Shown: piece by piece, positions 31,911-39,617 of the stretch
Numbering within the stretch: position 1 is the stretch's first letter
Layout of the letters: every line of letters starts with the position of its first letter
Assembly (NCBI GenBank): GCA_964452415.1
Contig: CAYVME010000004.1
Span: forward strand, 1-52,138
Source: UBA12068 sp964452415
Lineage (GTDB): Bacteria; Patescibacteriota; Minisyncoccia; Moranbacterales; GWC2-37-73
Direction of reading: 5' to 3'
Length of the DNA stretch: 52,138 nt
The notes under the pieces: generated by a model
Told to the model about the DNA's origin: nothing
Seen by the model: only the letters and a program-made list of their open reading frames with translations
Database searches by the model: none
Program-made: the position numbers and the translations under genes

Positions 31911-33080
31911 TTATTTATCAATCAAAACCTTCTCAACAAATTGGTTAAATTCTTGCTGAAACCGCTCCCTACTAAATTCTTCTCCTCTCTTCATGATAGC
32001 ATCCTTGTTATATTTGTCCTTGTTCAGCATGAAACGGCGAATTCCGTCAGCCAAAACCTCGGGAGTTTGAGCATTGAAAAATTCACCAGTGATTCCCTCT
32101 TGGACAGTTTCCAGCGCTCCACCTTTTCGCAAGGCTATCACAGGAGTTCCAAATAGCATTGCCTCCACAGGAGCAATTCCAAAATCATCATCTGTCGCGA
32201 AAATGAGGGCCTCAGCATTTTGCAAATATCCTTGAGTAATCTCATCGTCTTGCCATCCCAAAATTTGAACATTCTCCTTGGCAATTTTTCTCAAATATTT
32301 TTCCTGCTCCCCTGTCCCAATAACAACCAATGGCAATCCCAATTTATTGAAAGCTTCAACCACAACATCCACTTTTTTATATGGCGAAAGCCGGGAGACT
32401 ACAAGGAAGTAGCTTTCGGCTTCTCCTGCTTTTTGTTGTGAGTTGTTTGCTGAGAGCTGTAAGTTGGATACTGGCGGATAAATCACAACACTATCTCTTC
32501 TGTAATATTTGGAAATTCTCTTTTGTGTATAAACTGAATTTGCAATCAAAAAATCCGGTCGTTCCGATGCAAGCTTGTCCCAGACACGAAGATAATTAAA
32601 AAATATTCTCGTAAAAAATGAAAACTTTCCCCACTTTTTTTCTTTCAAATATTTCTCATTATAATCCCAAACGAATCTCATTGGGGAATGAAGATATGCA
32701 ACATGAACCGTGTCCAATTTTGTCACAATCCCTTTTGACCAGGCGCCAGAAGAAGAAATCACCAAATCAAATTCGCGCAAATCGAAAGTTTCAGGAAGCA
32801 CCGGGAAAAATGGCGCCAACCATTGATATCTCTTTCGCAAGAATTTTGGAAATTTCTGAAGATATGAAGGTCGAATATCCTTGCCCTCAAACATGCCTCG
32901 GATTCTTTCCTTGTCATACAGCAAAGTAAATATTGGAGCGTCTGGATACATCTGGCAAATCTCACTTAAAACTTTTTCGGCCCCACCTCGCTGAACCAAA
33001 AAATCGTGCACCAAAGCCACTCGCAAATCACCAGATTGTTTCACTGCTGAATTGTTGTTATCTTGTTCCATTTTTGGCAT
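31911..33080 (-). CDS. Family 4 glycosyltransferase (GT-B fold)
   Basis: 389 aa. N-terminal HDFLVQRGGAEKVLSE and VAYLHSPMRFVWD, then SRLSPYKKVDVVVEAF and the donor-binding E-x7-E region DDDFGIAPVEAMLFGTPVIAL, all typical of GT4 mannosyltransferase-like enzymes. Cytosolic or membrane-peripheral; donor and acceptor unknown. It follows another GT4 by 1 bp, in a run mreB-GT4-GT4. A G[CT]TG-type heptamer repeat (32435-32469) encodes an in-frame SNLQLSANNSQQ stretch just before the second domain. Confidence 0.9.
   Translation of the reverse strand: MPKMEQDNNNSAVKQSGDLRVALVHDFLVQRGGAEKVLSEICQMYPDAPIFTLLYDKERIRGMFEGKDIRPSYLQKFPKFLRKRYQWLAPFFPVLPETFDLREFDLVISSSGAWSKGIVTKLDTVHVAYLHSPMRFVWDYNEKYLKEKKWGKFSFFTRIFFNYLRVWDKLASERPDFLIANSVYTQKRISKYYRRDSVVIYPPVSNLQLSANNSQQKAGEAESYFLVVSRLSPYKKVDVVVEAFNKLGLPLVVIGTGEQEKYLRKIAKENVQILGWQDDEITQGYLQNAEALIFATDDDFGIAPVEAMLFGTPVIALRKGGALETVQEGITGEFFNAQTPEVLADGIRRFMLNKDKYNKDAIMKRGEEFSRERFQQEFNQFVEKVLIDK
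32435..32469 (-). repeat. In-frame heptamer repeat inside GT4 gene
   Basis: Plus-strand units GTTGTGA, GTTGTTT, GCTGAGA, GCTGTAA, GTTGGAT in strict 7-nt phase. It lies in the interdomain linker of the encoded enzyme. Confidence 0.75.
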
Positions 33081-33081
33081 T

Positions 33082-34215
33082 TTAATCTATTAACAATTTG
33101 GCAATATAACTGGCACATTTTTCCCAACTGAATCTTTTAATATTGTCCAAGCCTTTGGCTATTATATCATCTTTCAGTGTTTCGTTCGAGATGATCTTAT
33201 TTATGGCCTCAGCTACCTCCTGGGAATTTTCAGGATCAACCAAGAGTGCACTACCACCCACAACCTCAGGAATTGAAGAATTTCTTGAAGCCACGACAGA
33301 TGTGCCAACACTTTGTGCTTCCAAAATCGGAATGCCAAAGCCTTCATATTGAGTGGGAAAAACAAAAACTTCGGCCTTTTTCAAAAGTTCCCATTTTTCT
33401 TCTTCAGAAACAAAGCCCAACTCAAGAATATCATGAGCGCTTCTAGAATATAAAATTTGATCTTTTATTTTTTCATATCCATAACCTGGCTTTCCAGCAA
33501 GAATAAGCTTGTGTGGAATTTTATATTCCTCTTTTAAAATTTCAAAAGCTTTGACAATGTTTGAAATATTTTTTCGCTCTTCAATGCGACCGATAAACAA
33601 CAAATGCTTGTCATCAGTCATCAGTGATCGGTCATCGTCTTTATTTGACATTTCTATTTCTTGATGACTAATTACTGATGTCCCTAGGATAAGCCTGGAG
33701 CAAAACCGATGACTACTGAACCCATTATAAATAATGGCAATCTTCCCACTATTAATCCCATACAAATTTACAAGGTCTTTTTTCGTATTTTTCGATACTG
33801 CAATAATTTTACTTGCCCAGCGACAAGAATTTTTGATTGAAACTCGCATATAAATTCGCTCCCAAAAAGAATAGGCCTTTGGACAAAATTCATATTCCAA
33901 ACCATGGATTGTCACGACCGTTTTCTCAGGATGAATGATTGGCACAGTGTGAGCTGGCACAAAAAGCACATCGACTGGATGCGAAAGTATTTCAAGTGAT
34001 AAACCAATCTGAGTCCAAAATCTTGGCCATTTGATAACCCTTATCTCCCATTTTTCAGGCAAATCAAAATCTATTTTTTGGTTTTTTCTTGTATACAAAA
34101 AAACTTTTTCTTTTTGGAAAGAGTTTCTAAGATTTTTTATGACCTGATACGAATACTCTTCAATACCAGTCCTGTTTTTCATGAAAGCCCGAGAGCCATC
34201 TATTCCAATCAGCAT
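33082..34215 (-). CDS. Family 4 glycosyltransferase (GT-B fold)
   Basis: 377 aa from the ATG at 34215, 4 bp after mreB stops; an in-frame extension to 34272 overlaps mreB and is rejected. Motifs: GIDGSRAFMKNRTGIEEYSY at the N-terminus, HLLFIGRIEERKNI opening the second domain, and YEGFGIPILEAQSVGTSVVASRNSSIPEV as the E-x7-E donor site. A ~28-residue insertion before the second domain is encoded by inverted GTCATCA-type heptamer arrays (33610-33681). It is in the mreB-GT4-GT4 run. Confidence 0.9.
   Translation of the reverse strand: MLIGIDGSRAFMKNRTGIEEYSYQVIKNLRNSFQKEKVFLYTRKNQKIDFDLPEKWEIRVIKWPRFWTQIGLSLEILSHPVDVLFVPAHTVPIIHPEKTVVTIHGLEYEFCPKAYSFWERIYMRVSIKNSCRWASKIIAVSKNTKKDLVNLYGINSGKIAIIYNGFSSHRFCSRLILGTSVISHQEIEMSNKDDDRSLMTDDKHLLFIGRIEERKNISNIVKAFEILKEEYKIPHKLILAGKPGYGYEKIKDQILYSRSAHDILELGFVSEEEKWELLKKAEVFVFPTQYEGFGIPILEAQSVGTSVVASRNSSIPEVVGGSALLVDPENSQEVAEAINKIISNETLKDDIIAKGLDNIKRFSWEKCASYIAKLLID
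33610..33681. repeat. Inverted GTCATCA heptamer arrays inside GT4 coding sequence
   Basis: Left: GTCATCA, GTCATCA, GTGATCG, GTCATCG (33610-33637). Right: TGATGAC, TAATTAC, TGATGTC (~33662-33682), the inverse sense. They encode a linker absent from typical GT4 enzymes and keep the reading frame. Confidence 0.78.
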
Positions 34216-34219
34216 AATT

Positions 34220-35227
34220 TTACTTGGCAAGTGTGATTGTTCTTTTGTACACATCAAGATTATCCAAAGCAATTCCGATTCCCTTGATCACACAAAAAAG
34301 AGGATCATCAGCCACATAGCATGGAACACCAATGGTTTTCGTGATGAGCTGATCAAGATTTCGAAGAAGTGCTCCACCCCCTGAAAGAATCATTCCTTTG
34401 TCCATGATGTCGGCAGCAAGTTCCGGTGGAGTTTCTTGAAAAACTTTTTTAATTGCATTAATAACTTCGCGAAGTTCATCTTGAAGAGCTTCCGTCACTT
34501 CATTGGAAGAAATTTTTATTGTCTTTGGAAGACCTCCCATCAAATCTCGTCCGCGAATTTCCATGTGATCTTCTTTCACCTGTGCGATTGCAGATCCAAT
34601 TTCTTTTTTAATGTCCTCAGCTGTTCTGTCACCAACCGCCAAACCGTATTTTCTTTTAATATAGTCAGAAATTGCCTGATCAAATTTGTTTCCACCCACG
34701 CGCGCACTGTGAGCCGCCACAACACCGCCCAAGGAGATTACAGCAATCTCAGATGTTCCACCCCCAATATTTATAATCATGTTTCCTGAGGCATTGTGAA
34801 TGGGAATTCCAGCTCCAATAGCAGCCAGGAGTGGTTCCTTCACAACATAGGCTGATTTTGCTCCAGCTTTCACCGCAGCATCGATAACCGCGCGCCTTTC
34901 AGTTGAAGTCACACCAGCCGGAATTGAAATCATGATTTCAGGTTTGAAAATTCGAACCTTTCCTGTGACCTTGTTGATGAAATATTTCAACATCGCTTCT
35001 GTCACACGATAATCAGCAATCACACCATCTTTCATTGGCCGTGATGCCACAATGTTGTCTGGGGTTCGTCCAAGCATTTCTCGTGCTTGATTTCCCACTG
35101 CCAAAACAATGTTCTCAGTTGGAGAAACAGCCACCACTGAAGGCTCATTCACCACAATTCCCTTCCCTGGTATGAACACCAAAGTATTTGCAGTTCCAAG
35201 ATCAATTCCAATTCTTCGTATAAACAT
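34220..35227 (-). CDS. mreB: Rod-shape determining actin homologue MreB
   Basis: 335 aa from the second ATG (35227); two residues more if the first is used. Actin-fold phosphate motifs are visible: IGIDLGTANT near the start, then NIGGGTSEIAVISLGG and the late GGALLRNLDQL. MreB polymers guide cell-wall growth on the inner face of the membrane. No mreC, mreD or rodA lies here; two GT4 genes follow. A heptamer repeat (35233-35260) sits directly before the start codon. Confidence 0.96.
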   Translation of the reverse strand: MFIRRIGIDLGTANTLVFIPGKGIVVNEPSVVAVSPTENIVLAVGNQAREMLGRTPDNIVASRPMKDGVIADYRVTEAMLKYFINKVTGKVRIFKPEIMISIPAGVTSTERRAVIDAAVKAGAKSAYVVKEPLLAAIGAGIPIHNASGNMIINIGGGTSEIAVISLGGVVAAHSARVGGNKFDQAISDYIKRKYGLAVGDRTAEDIKKEIGSAIAQVKEDHMEIRGRDLMGGLPKTIKISSNEVTEALQDELREVINAIKKVFQETPPELAADIMDKGMILSGGGALLRNLDQLITKTIGVPCYVADDPLFCVIKGIGIALDNLDVYKRTITLAK

Positions 35228-35232
35228 ATGCA

Positions 35233-35260
35233 AGTCAAAAGTTAAAAGTCAAAAGTCGAA
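35233..35260. repeat. AGTCAAA heptamer repeat upstream of mreB
   Basis: Units AGTCAAA, AGTTAAA, AGTCAAA, AGTCGAA in 7-nt phase, the same family as inside prmC (5110-5140), 6 bp upstream of the mreB start. Confidence 0.82.
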
Positions 35261-35298
35261 AACACTACAATTTCTTAATTAATTCACAATTACAGAAT

Positions 35299-35763
35299 TT
35301 ACAATTTTATGTATTTCTTTTCCAAATAGTGTTTTACTGGTTCGCGGGTTGTTTTCGTGGTTTTCTTTGGCAATTTATTCAAAGCAAACCATCTCATATC
35401 ATCATGCTTATGTGGTTCCATTATTTTCGCTTCTCCTTTTTTAATTTTACCTAAAAAATTAACAGCCACCCAATGTTGTTGCTCTCCTTCAAGGATATGC
35501 TCAGTATTTGGCAACATTCCCCAAATATGAATGTCCAAATTAACCTCCTCTTTTATTTCTCTTTCCATTGCCTTGATAGTTGTTTCCCCATATTCAACTG
35601 TTCCTCCAGGTTTGCACCACCAGCCAGCCTCATTCTTTGAATTTAATCCTCTTTTCAATAAAAGTATCTCTTTTTTATTATTGAGAATTATAACACCACC
35701 ACCAATCCCAATGTGTGTTTTCCCTGGTTTGCAATCACATGTTTTAATTTTCTTTTCTGCCAT
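35299..35763 (-). CDS. Nudix hydrolase
   Basis: 154 aa. The Nudix box is complete: G-G-T-V-E-Y-G-E, seven residues, then R-E-I-K-E-E-V (G-x5-E-x7-R-E-x2-E-E). The N-terminus has a Cys pair (CDC) before GIGGGVIIL. It hydrolyses a nucleoside-diphosphate derivative; the substrate cannot be told from sequence, though the W-W-C-K-P-G-G region resembles MutT/ADP-ribose-type enzymes. It is 66 bp upstream of mreB on the same strand, and repeat copy E lies before it. Confidence 0.9.
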   Translation of the reverse strand: MAEKKIKTCDCKPGKTHIGIGGGVIILNNKKEILLLKRGLNSKNEAGWWCKPGGTVEYGETTIKAMEREIKEEVNLDIHIWGMLPNTEHILEGEQQHWVAVNFLGKIKKGEAKIMEPHKHDDMRWFALNKLPKKTTKTTREPVKHYLEKKYIKL

Positions 35764-35778
35764 ATTTTTTCAAACAAA

Positions 35779-35903
35779 AATTTCTTGAAGTTCTTTTCTT
35801 TCGAGGCAATAGCGAGCAACAGCGAGGTATTAGCTTTTTGAATATAGTCATTTCCATCTTCATTCAAAAATTGTGCCGAAAAAGGAAACAACTTCAAGAA
35901 ATT
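35779..35903 (+). repeat. Nested inverted-repeat element, family 1, copy E
   Basis: Outer arms AATTTCTTGAAG / CTTCAAGAAATT plus CTTTTCTTTCGAGGC / GCCGAAAAAGGAAA. Internal GAGCAACAGCGAGG retained. The inner stem differs again: TTTTTGAAT (35835-35843) with ATTCAAAAA (35862-35870). It lies between the Nudix gene and murA. Confidence 0.85.
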
Positions 35904-35908
35904 ACTTC

Positions 35909-37180
35909 TTACTTTGAAATTCTTTTAATGTCTGCACCCAGTTTTTGCAAGCGCTCCTCAATTCTTTCATATCCACGATCAACTTGATAAATTTCTTCAA
36001 TTGTTGAAGTTCCATTGGCGCAAAGCGCAGCAATGATGAGTGATGCTCCAGCTCGCAAATCGAAACTTTTAATTTTTCGACCCTTCAATTGATTTGGGCC
36101 ATCAATAACGGCCTGATGAGGGTTGAGCACTTTGGCTTTGGCTCCCATTTTTTCAAGCTCACTAACATAATTGAATCGTCCCTCGAACATTGTGTCAAAA
36201 ATCAAAGTCTGCCCTTCAGCCTGCGTGGCCAAAACTCCAAGTGGAGCTTGAATGTCTGTTGGAATTCCTGGATATGTCCGTGTGTCAATTTTTTCAATCG
36301 CAATCAGTTTTTCAGATGGAATAACTGTAATCGCATCTTCATCCACTTTGAAATCAACTCCGAATTGTCTAAGTCTTTCCAAAACAATATCCAAATGTTC
36401 TTCTCTGGCATGATTAACAGTGATCGGACTTTTGGTTGCGACGCCCATGATCAAAAATGTTGCCGCTTCATTTGCATCAGGAATAATTTCATGATTAGCC
36501 CCGCTAAGATTCTCATTTCCAATAATTTCAAGCGTGTGTGTTCCAAGACCGGAAATTTGAGCTCCCATGGCAATCAAAAATCTTCCCAAATCTTCCACAT
36601 GAGGTTCACAGGCTGCAATTTTGATGATTGTTTTTCCAGCAAGCGACGCAGCAAGCATCATGGCGTTTTCAGTTGCAGTCACGGAAAATCCTTGCATCAC
36701 AACTTTGCCTGATTTTTTTCCAGCTGTATCAACAATGTAGCAATTTTCATCTTGGGTCACTTTCACTCCCATTTTTTCCAAGGCATCAAAGTGTGCCCCG
36801 ACTGGTCTTTTGCCAATTGTGCATCCTCCAGGATGAGCAATTTTGAATTTTTCAGCGCGAGCACTCAAGGACCCCAAAAGCAAAATTGAGGATCGAAGCT
36901 TTTTCACAATCTGCAAATCAATTTTTTCAGGATTCAAATCCTTGGCGCAAATTCGCACTGTTCTTTCACCCTCCCAAGAAACCGCAACACCCATACTCTC
37001 CAGAATCTCAATCATTCTATACACATCCTCAATCAGAGGGATATTAGAAATCACACATTCCCCCTTGGTGAGAACCGTGGCAGCCAAAATAGGGGTGGTC
37101 GCATTTTTGGACCCCCTGACATCAATTGTTCCTGAGAGCGGTTTGCCCCCTGTAATTTCAAAATATTCATTATTTACCAT
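35909..37180 (-). CDS. murA: UDP-N-acetylglucosamine 1-carboxyvinyltransferase
   Basis: 423 aa from the ATG at 37180 (start of MVNNEYFEITGG); a slightly longer frame to 37198 exists. Catalytic Cys120 lies in HPGGCTIGKRPVGAH and Lys25 in RGSKNATTPILAA; late RGYERIEERLQKLG matches the family end. It makes the first committed peptidoglycan precursor from UDP-GlcNAc and PEP in the cytoplasm. A Cys in the loop implies ordinary fosfomycin sensitivity. It stands alone, with copy E at its 3' end. Confidence 0.97.
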   Translation of the reverse strand: MVNNEYFEITGGKPLSGTIDVRGSKNATTPILAATVLTKGECVISNIPLIEDVYRMIEILESMGVAVSWEGERTVRICAKDLNPEKIDLQIVKKLRSSILLLGSLSARAEKFKIAHPGGCTIGKRPVGAHFDALEKMGVKVTQDENCYIVDTAGKKSGKVVMQGFSVTATENAMMLAASLAGKTIIKIAACEPHVEDLGRFLIAMGAQISGLGTHTLEIIGNENLSGANHEIIPDANEAATFLIMGVATKSPITVNHAREEHLDIVLERLRQFGVDFKVDEDAITVIPSEKLIAIEKIDTRTYPGIPTDIQAPLGVLATQAEGQTLIFDTMFEGRFNYVSELEKMGAKAKVLNPHQAVIDGPNQLKGRKIKSFDLRAGASLIIAALCANGTSTIEEIYQVDRGYERIEERLQKLGADIKRISK

Positions 37181-37277
37181 ACAGACAGCATAGCCCAAAA
37201 CCTATTTTTTTTCAAGGGAATTTAAAAAACGAGAAGAATCTCGCATTTCTAAGTTTTTATGTGTAAATTTGTCATCA

Positions 37278-38066
37278 TCAAACCCTTTTATTCCTCATTT
37301 CATGCAGAATTATCAATTGCCCGTGCTTCCCGTGAAACAATGCCAAAACATCAATAATCAAAACTGCAATTGCGACTGAGAAAATTCCAATCCAACTCCA
37401 AAGCGCAAGGGGATTTTTTTCAAAAAATTTATTCGGAGAAATCTGCTCCCTGGTTTCCAATAAAACAAGATCGTCAGTTGGAACCGTGACGGCCAAGCCA
37501 ACCACCCCAGCCACTGGCTGAGATTTTTCCGTTGAAACTGTTTTTGAAATAATTGGAGACATTCTGGTTCCAAATTCTTGAACCACAACAATAGTATTTT
37601 TTCCTTCAATTTTTCCACTTTTCACTGCAACTCCAATTTCTTCATATTTTGGATTCATGATATTTTTGCGATGAAGTTCACTTTCCATCCAAGCCTTTTG
37701 CTCATCTTCAGCATTCGTAAAATTGATGGCCAAATTTTCTCCAGCATATTGATAATCATAACCAGCACCAGTAATCCAATCCCAAGGAGTTTTTCCCTCA
37801 GGAGAAACGTGAGCAAAATAATCCTTGTCCAGCATGTCCTGAGCTTTTTCTTGAGCAGCCTTGGTCAGAAGCTCATCTTTTTTCAAAACAGCAACGCCAG
37901 CTGAAGATCTTGCCCTATTTGTCAATTCAATAACCATTTCAGTTGTAATATCACTCGCCTGAACAATTCCAGTCGAAAAAATAACCAAAAGCATTAAGCA
38001 CATCGAAACTTCAACCGCAAAGGCTTTTTTGTGAGTATTGTCGTTTTTGTTTTTGATGTGTAACAT
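37278..38066 (-). CDS. CAP/SCP-domain protein, membrane-anchored at both ends
   Basis: 262 aa from the ATG at 38066. The extension to 38150 runs into a palindromic repeat (38085-38144) and is rejected. An N-terminal hydrophobic segment (16-37) ends in VQAS and is a signal or anchor. The CAP domain follows: TNRARSSAGV, YFAHVSPEGKTPWDW, AGENLAINF, HRKNIMNPKYEEIGVAV. A second membrane segment lies near the C-terminus (~222-244). CAP domains bind lipids or act in surface interactions; bacterial roles are poorly known. Confidence 0.88.
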   Translation of the reverse strand: MLHIKNKNDNTHKKAFAVEVSMCLMLLVIFSTGIVQASDITTEMVIELTNRARSSAGVAVLKKDELLTKAAQEKAQDMLDKDYFAHVSPEGKTPWDWITGAGYDYQYAGENLAINFTNAEDEQKAWMESELHRKNIMNPKYEEIGVAVKSGKIEGKNTIVVVQEFGTRMSPIISKTVSTEKSQPVAGVVGLAVTVPTDDLVLLETREQISPNKFFEKNPLALWSWIGIFSVAIAVLIIDVLALFHGKHGQLIILHEMRNKRV

Positions 38067-38084
38067 TTTTTCTGAAAAAGAAAA

Positions 38085-38144
38085 GGTGCTCCCAAATGCC
38101 TGCCCGCAATGCTTGAGCATAGCGATAGCAGGCGGGGAAACACC
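38085..38144. repeat. REP-like palindrome
   Basis: Nested stem: GGTG/CACC, GCCTGC/GCAGGC, and CGC-A-ATGC with GCAT-A-GCG around a TTGA loop. It sits 20 bp upstream of the CAP gene. GC-rich palindromes of this kind are dispersed in many Parcubacteria genomes from memory; only one copy is in this window. Confidence 0.7.
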
Positions 38145-38217
38145 CTTCATTCAAGCTTCATTTATCCATTATAGCACATTTTTGAGAAAAAAGCAAGTTA
38201 GTCATGATATTTTAAAT

Positions 38218-39615
38218 TTATTTGAGTTTTTTCACTGCCTCCCTGAATTTGTCACCGCGATCAAATTCATTGGCAAAAAGTCCAAAACTGGCCGCTCCGG
38301 AAGAAAGAACCACCACATCCCCACTCTCGGCTTTTTTTTGTGCAAGCAAGAGCGCGCCGTCCATTGAATCAACAACTTCAATTTTTTTCAAAAATTCATC
38401 TGTGGCGATTTTCTTCAATTTTTCCATGATTTTTTCAGTGGCATTTCCTTTAAGCAAAACGATTTCCTTGGTTTTTTCCAGCATCTTTTTCGCCAAATCA
38501 GTGAAGTCAAGTTCTTTGTCTGTGCCACCAGCAATCAAAACTATTGGTCTCTCAAAAGCTTCCAGTGCAGAAATGGCTGCGTCTGGAATTGTCGCCGCAG
38601 TGTCATTGTAATATTTCACTCCATTCAGTTCTCGCACAAACTCAAGCCGATGAGGAACGCCTGTCAATTTTGGCAAAACTTTTTTAATCTCCAAAGTGGT
38701 CAATCCGAAAGCTTTCACTGCTCCAATGGCAGCCATGACATTTGAAAGATTGTGCGCACCTGGAATTGTGATGTCCTTGATCTCCACAAGTTTTTTAACA
38801 TCGATTCCATTGTTCAAATAAATTGCACCATCTTGAATGAAAACTGCTTTGTCATCTTTAAGCTCCTGATATGAAAATTTGATCAATTGCCCGCGAGCTT
38901 CTTTTGATGCATTTAAAAGCATCTCATCGTCACCATTAACAATCAACCAATCCTTGGCTGTTTGATTTGAAAAAATATATTTTTTATCCTGAAGATATTT
39001 CTCCATCGTGCCGTAATAATTCAAATGATCTGGCATGATGTTTTTGAAAACTGCAACATGTGGACTGAGTTTGGCTCGCCCAAGCGCGGAAAGTCTCCAA
39101 CTTGAAAGTTCAAAAACTGGAATTGAATCTTTCTTAAGCAAAAGCAATTTATCCAAAACAGAAACCTGACCTATGCCAATCTTGATTGGATTTTTTCCTG
39201 CTGATTTAAGGATTTCATATATCAATGTTGCGGTCGTGGTCTTTCCCTTGGTCCCAGTCACCCCAATGATTGGATTTTTGCAGAGCTTGAAAAACAAACT
39301 TGAGTCCATTTCAACGGGAACTTTGTTTTCCAGGGCAAACTTAATATGCTTATCACTCCACTGTGCAGCTGGATTTTTAATAACCATATCAACCTTGGAA
39401 AAATCTTCCATGCGATGTTGCCCCAAAACATAGGTGATGTTTTTGATTCCTTTCAATTTTTCAAGTGAAGCACTGAGTTGCTCCTTGGTTCGAAGATCGG
39501 TGGCGATCACCTTGGCTCCATGCATGGCCAAAAATTTCACAGTGCCAACACCGCCACCATGAAGTCCAATCCCCATTACTGTGATTTTTTTACCCTTAAA
39601 ATACGATAGATCCAT
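38218..39615 (-). CDS. murD: UDP-N-acetylmuramoylalanine-D-glutamate ligase
   Basis: 465 aa. The Mur-ligase ATP-binding loop GTKGKTTT is at 121-128, with an N-terminal UDP-binding domain (VMGIGLHGGGVGTVKFL), the central PDHLNYYGTMEKY and the C-terminal VLIAGGTDKELDF and VLLSSGAASFGLF. It adds D-glutamate to UDP-MurNAc-L-Ala. The D-aminoacylase-like gene ends 2 bp upstream, suggesting a joint transcript. Confidence 0.96.
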   Translation of the reverse strand: MDLSYFKGKKITVMGIGLHGGGVGTVKFLAMHGAKVIATDLRTKEQLSASLEKLKGIKNITYVLGQHRMEDFSKVDMVIKNPAAQWSDKHIKFALENKVPVEMDSSLFFKLCKNPIIGVTGTKGKTTTATLIYEILKSAGKNPIKIGIGQVSVLDKLLLLKKDSIPVFELSSWRLSALGRAKLSPHVAVFKNIMPDHLNYYGTMEKYLQDKKYIFSNQTAKDWLIVNGDDEMLLNASKEARGQLIKFSYQELKDDKAVFIQDGAIYLNNGIDVKKLVEIKDITIPGAHNLSNVMAAIGAVKAFGLTTLEIKKVLPKLTGVPHRLEFVRELNGVKYYNDTAATIPDAAISALEAFERPIVLIAGGTDKELDFTDLAKKMLEKTKEIVLLKGNATEKIMEKLKKIATDEFLKKIEVVDSMDGALLLAQKKAESGDVVVLSSGAASFGLFANEFDRGDKFREAVKKLK

Positions 39616-39617
39616 AG

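Noticed and set aside
38067..38150. Extension of the CAP gene upstream of 38066
   Set aside because: It is translated from a GC-rich palindrome at 38085-38144; the signal segment begins properly at 38066.
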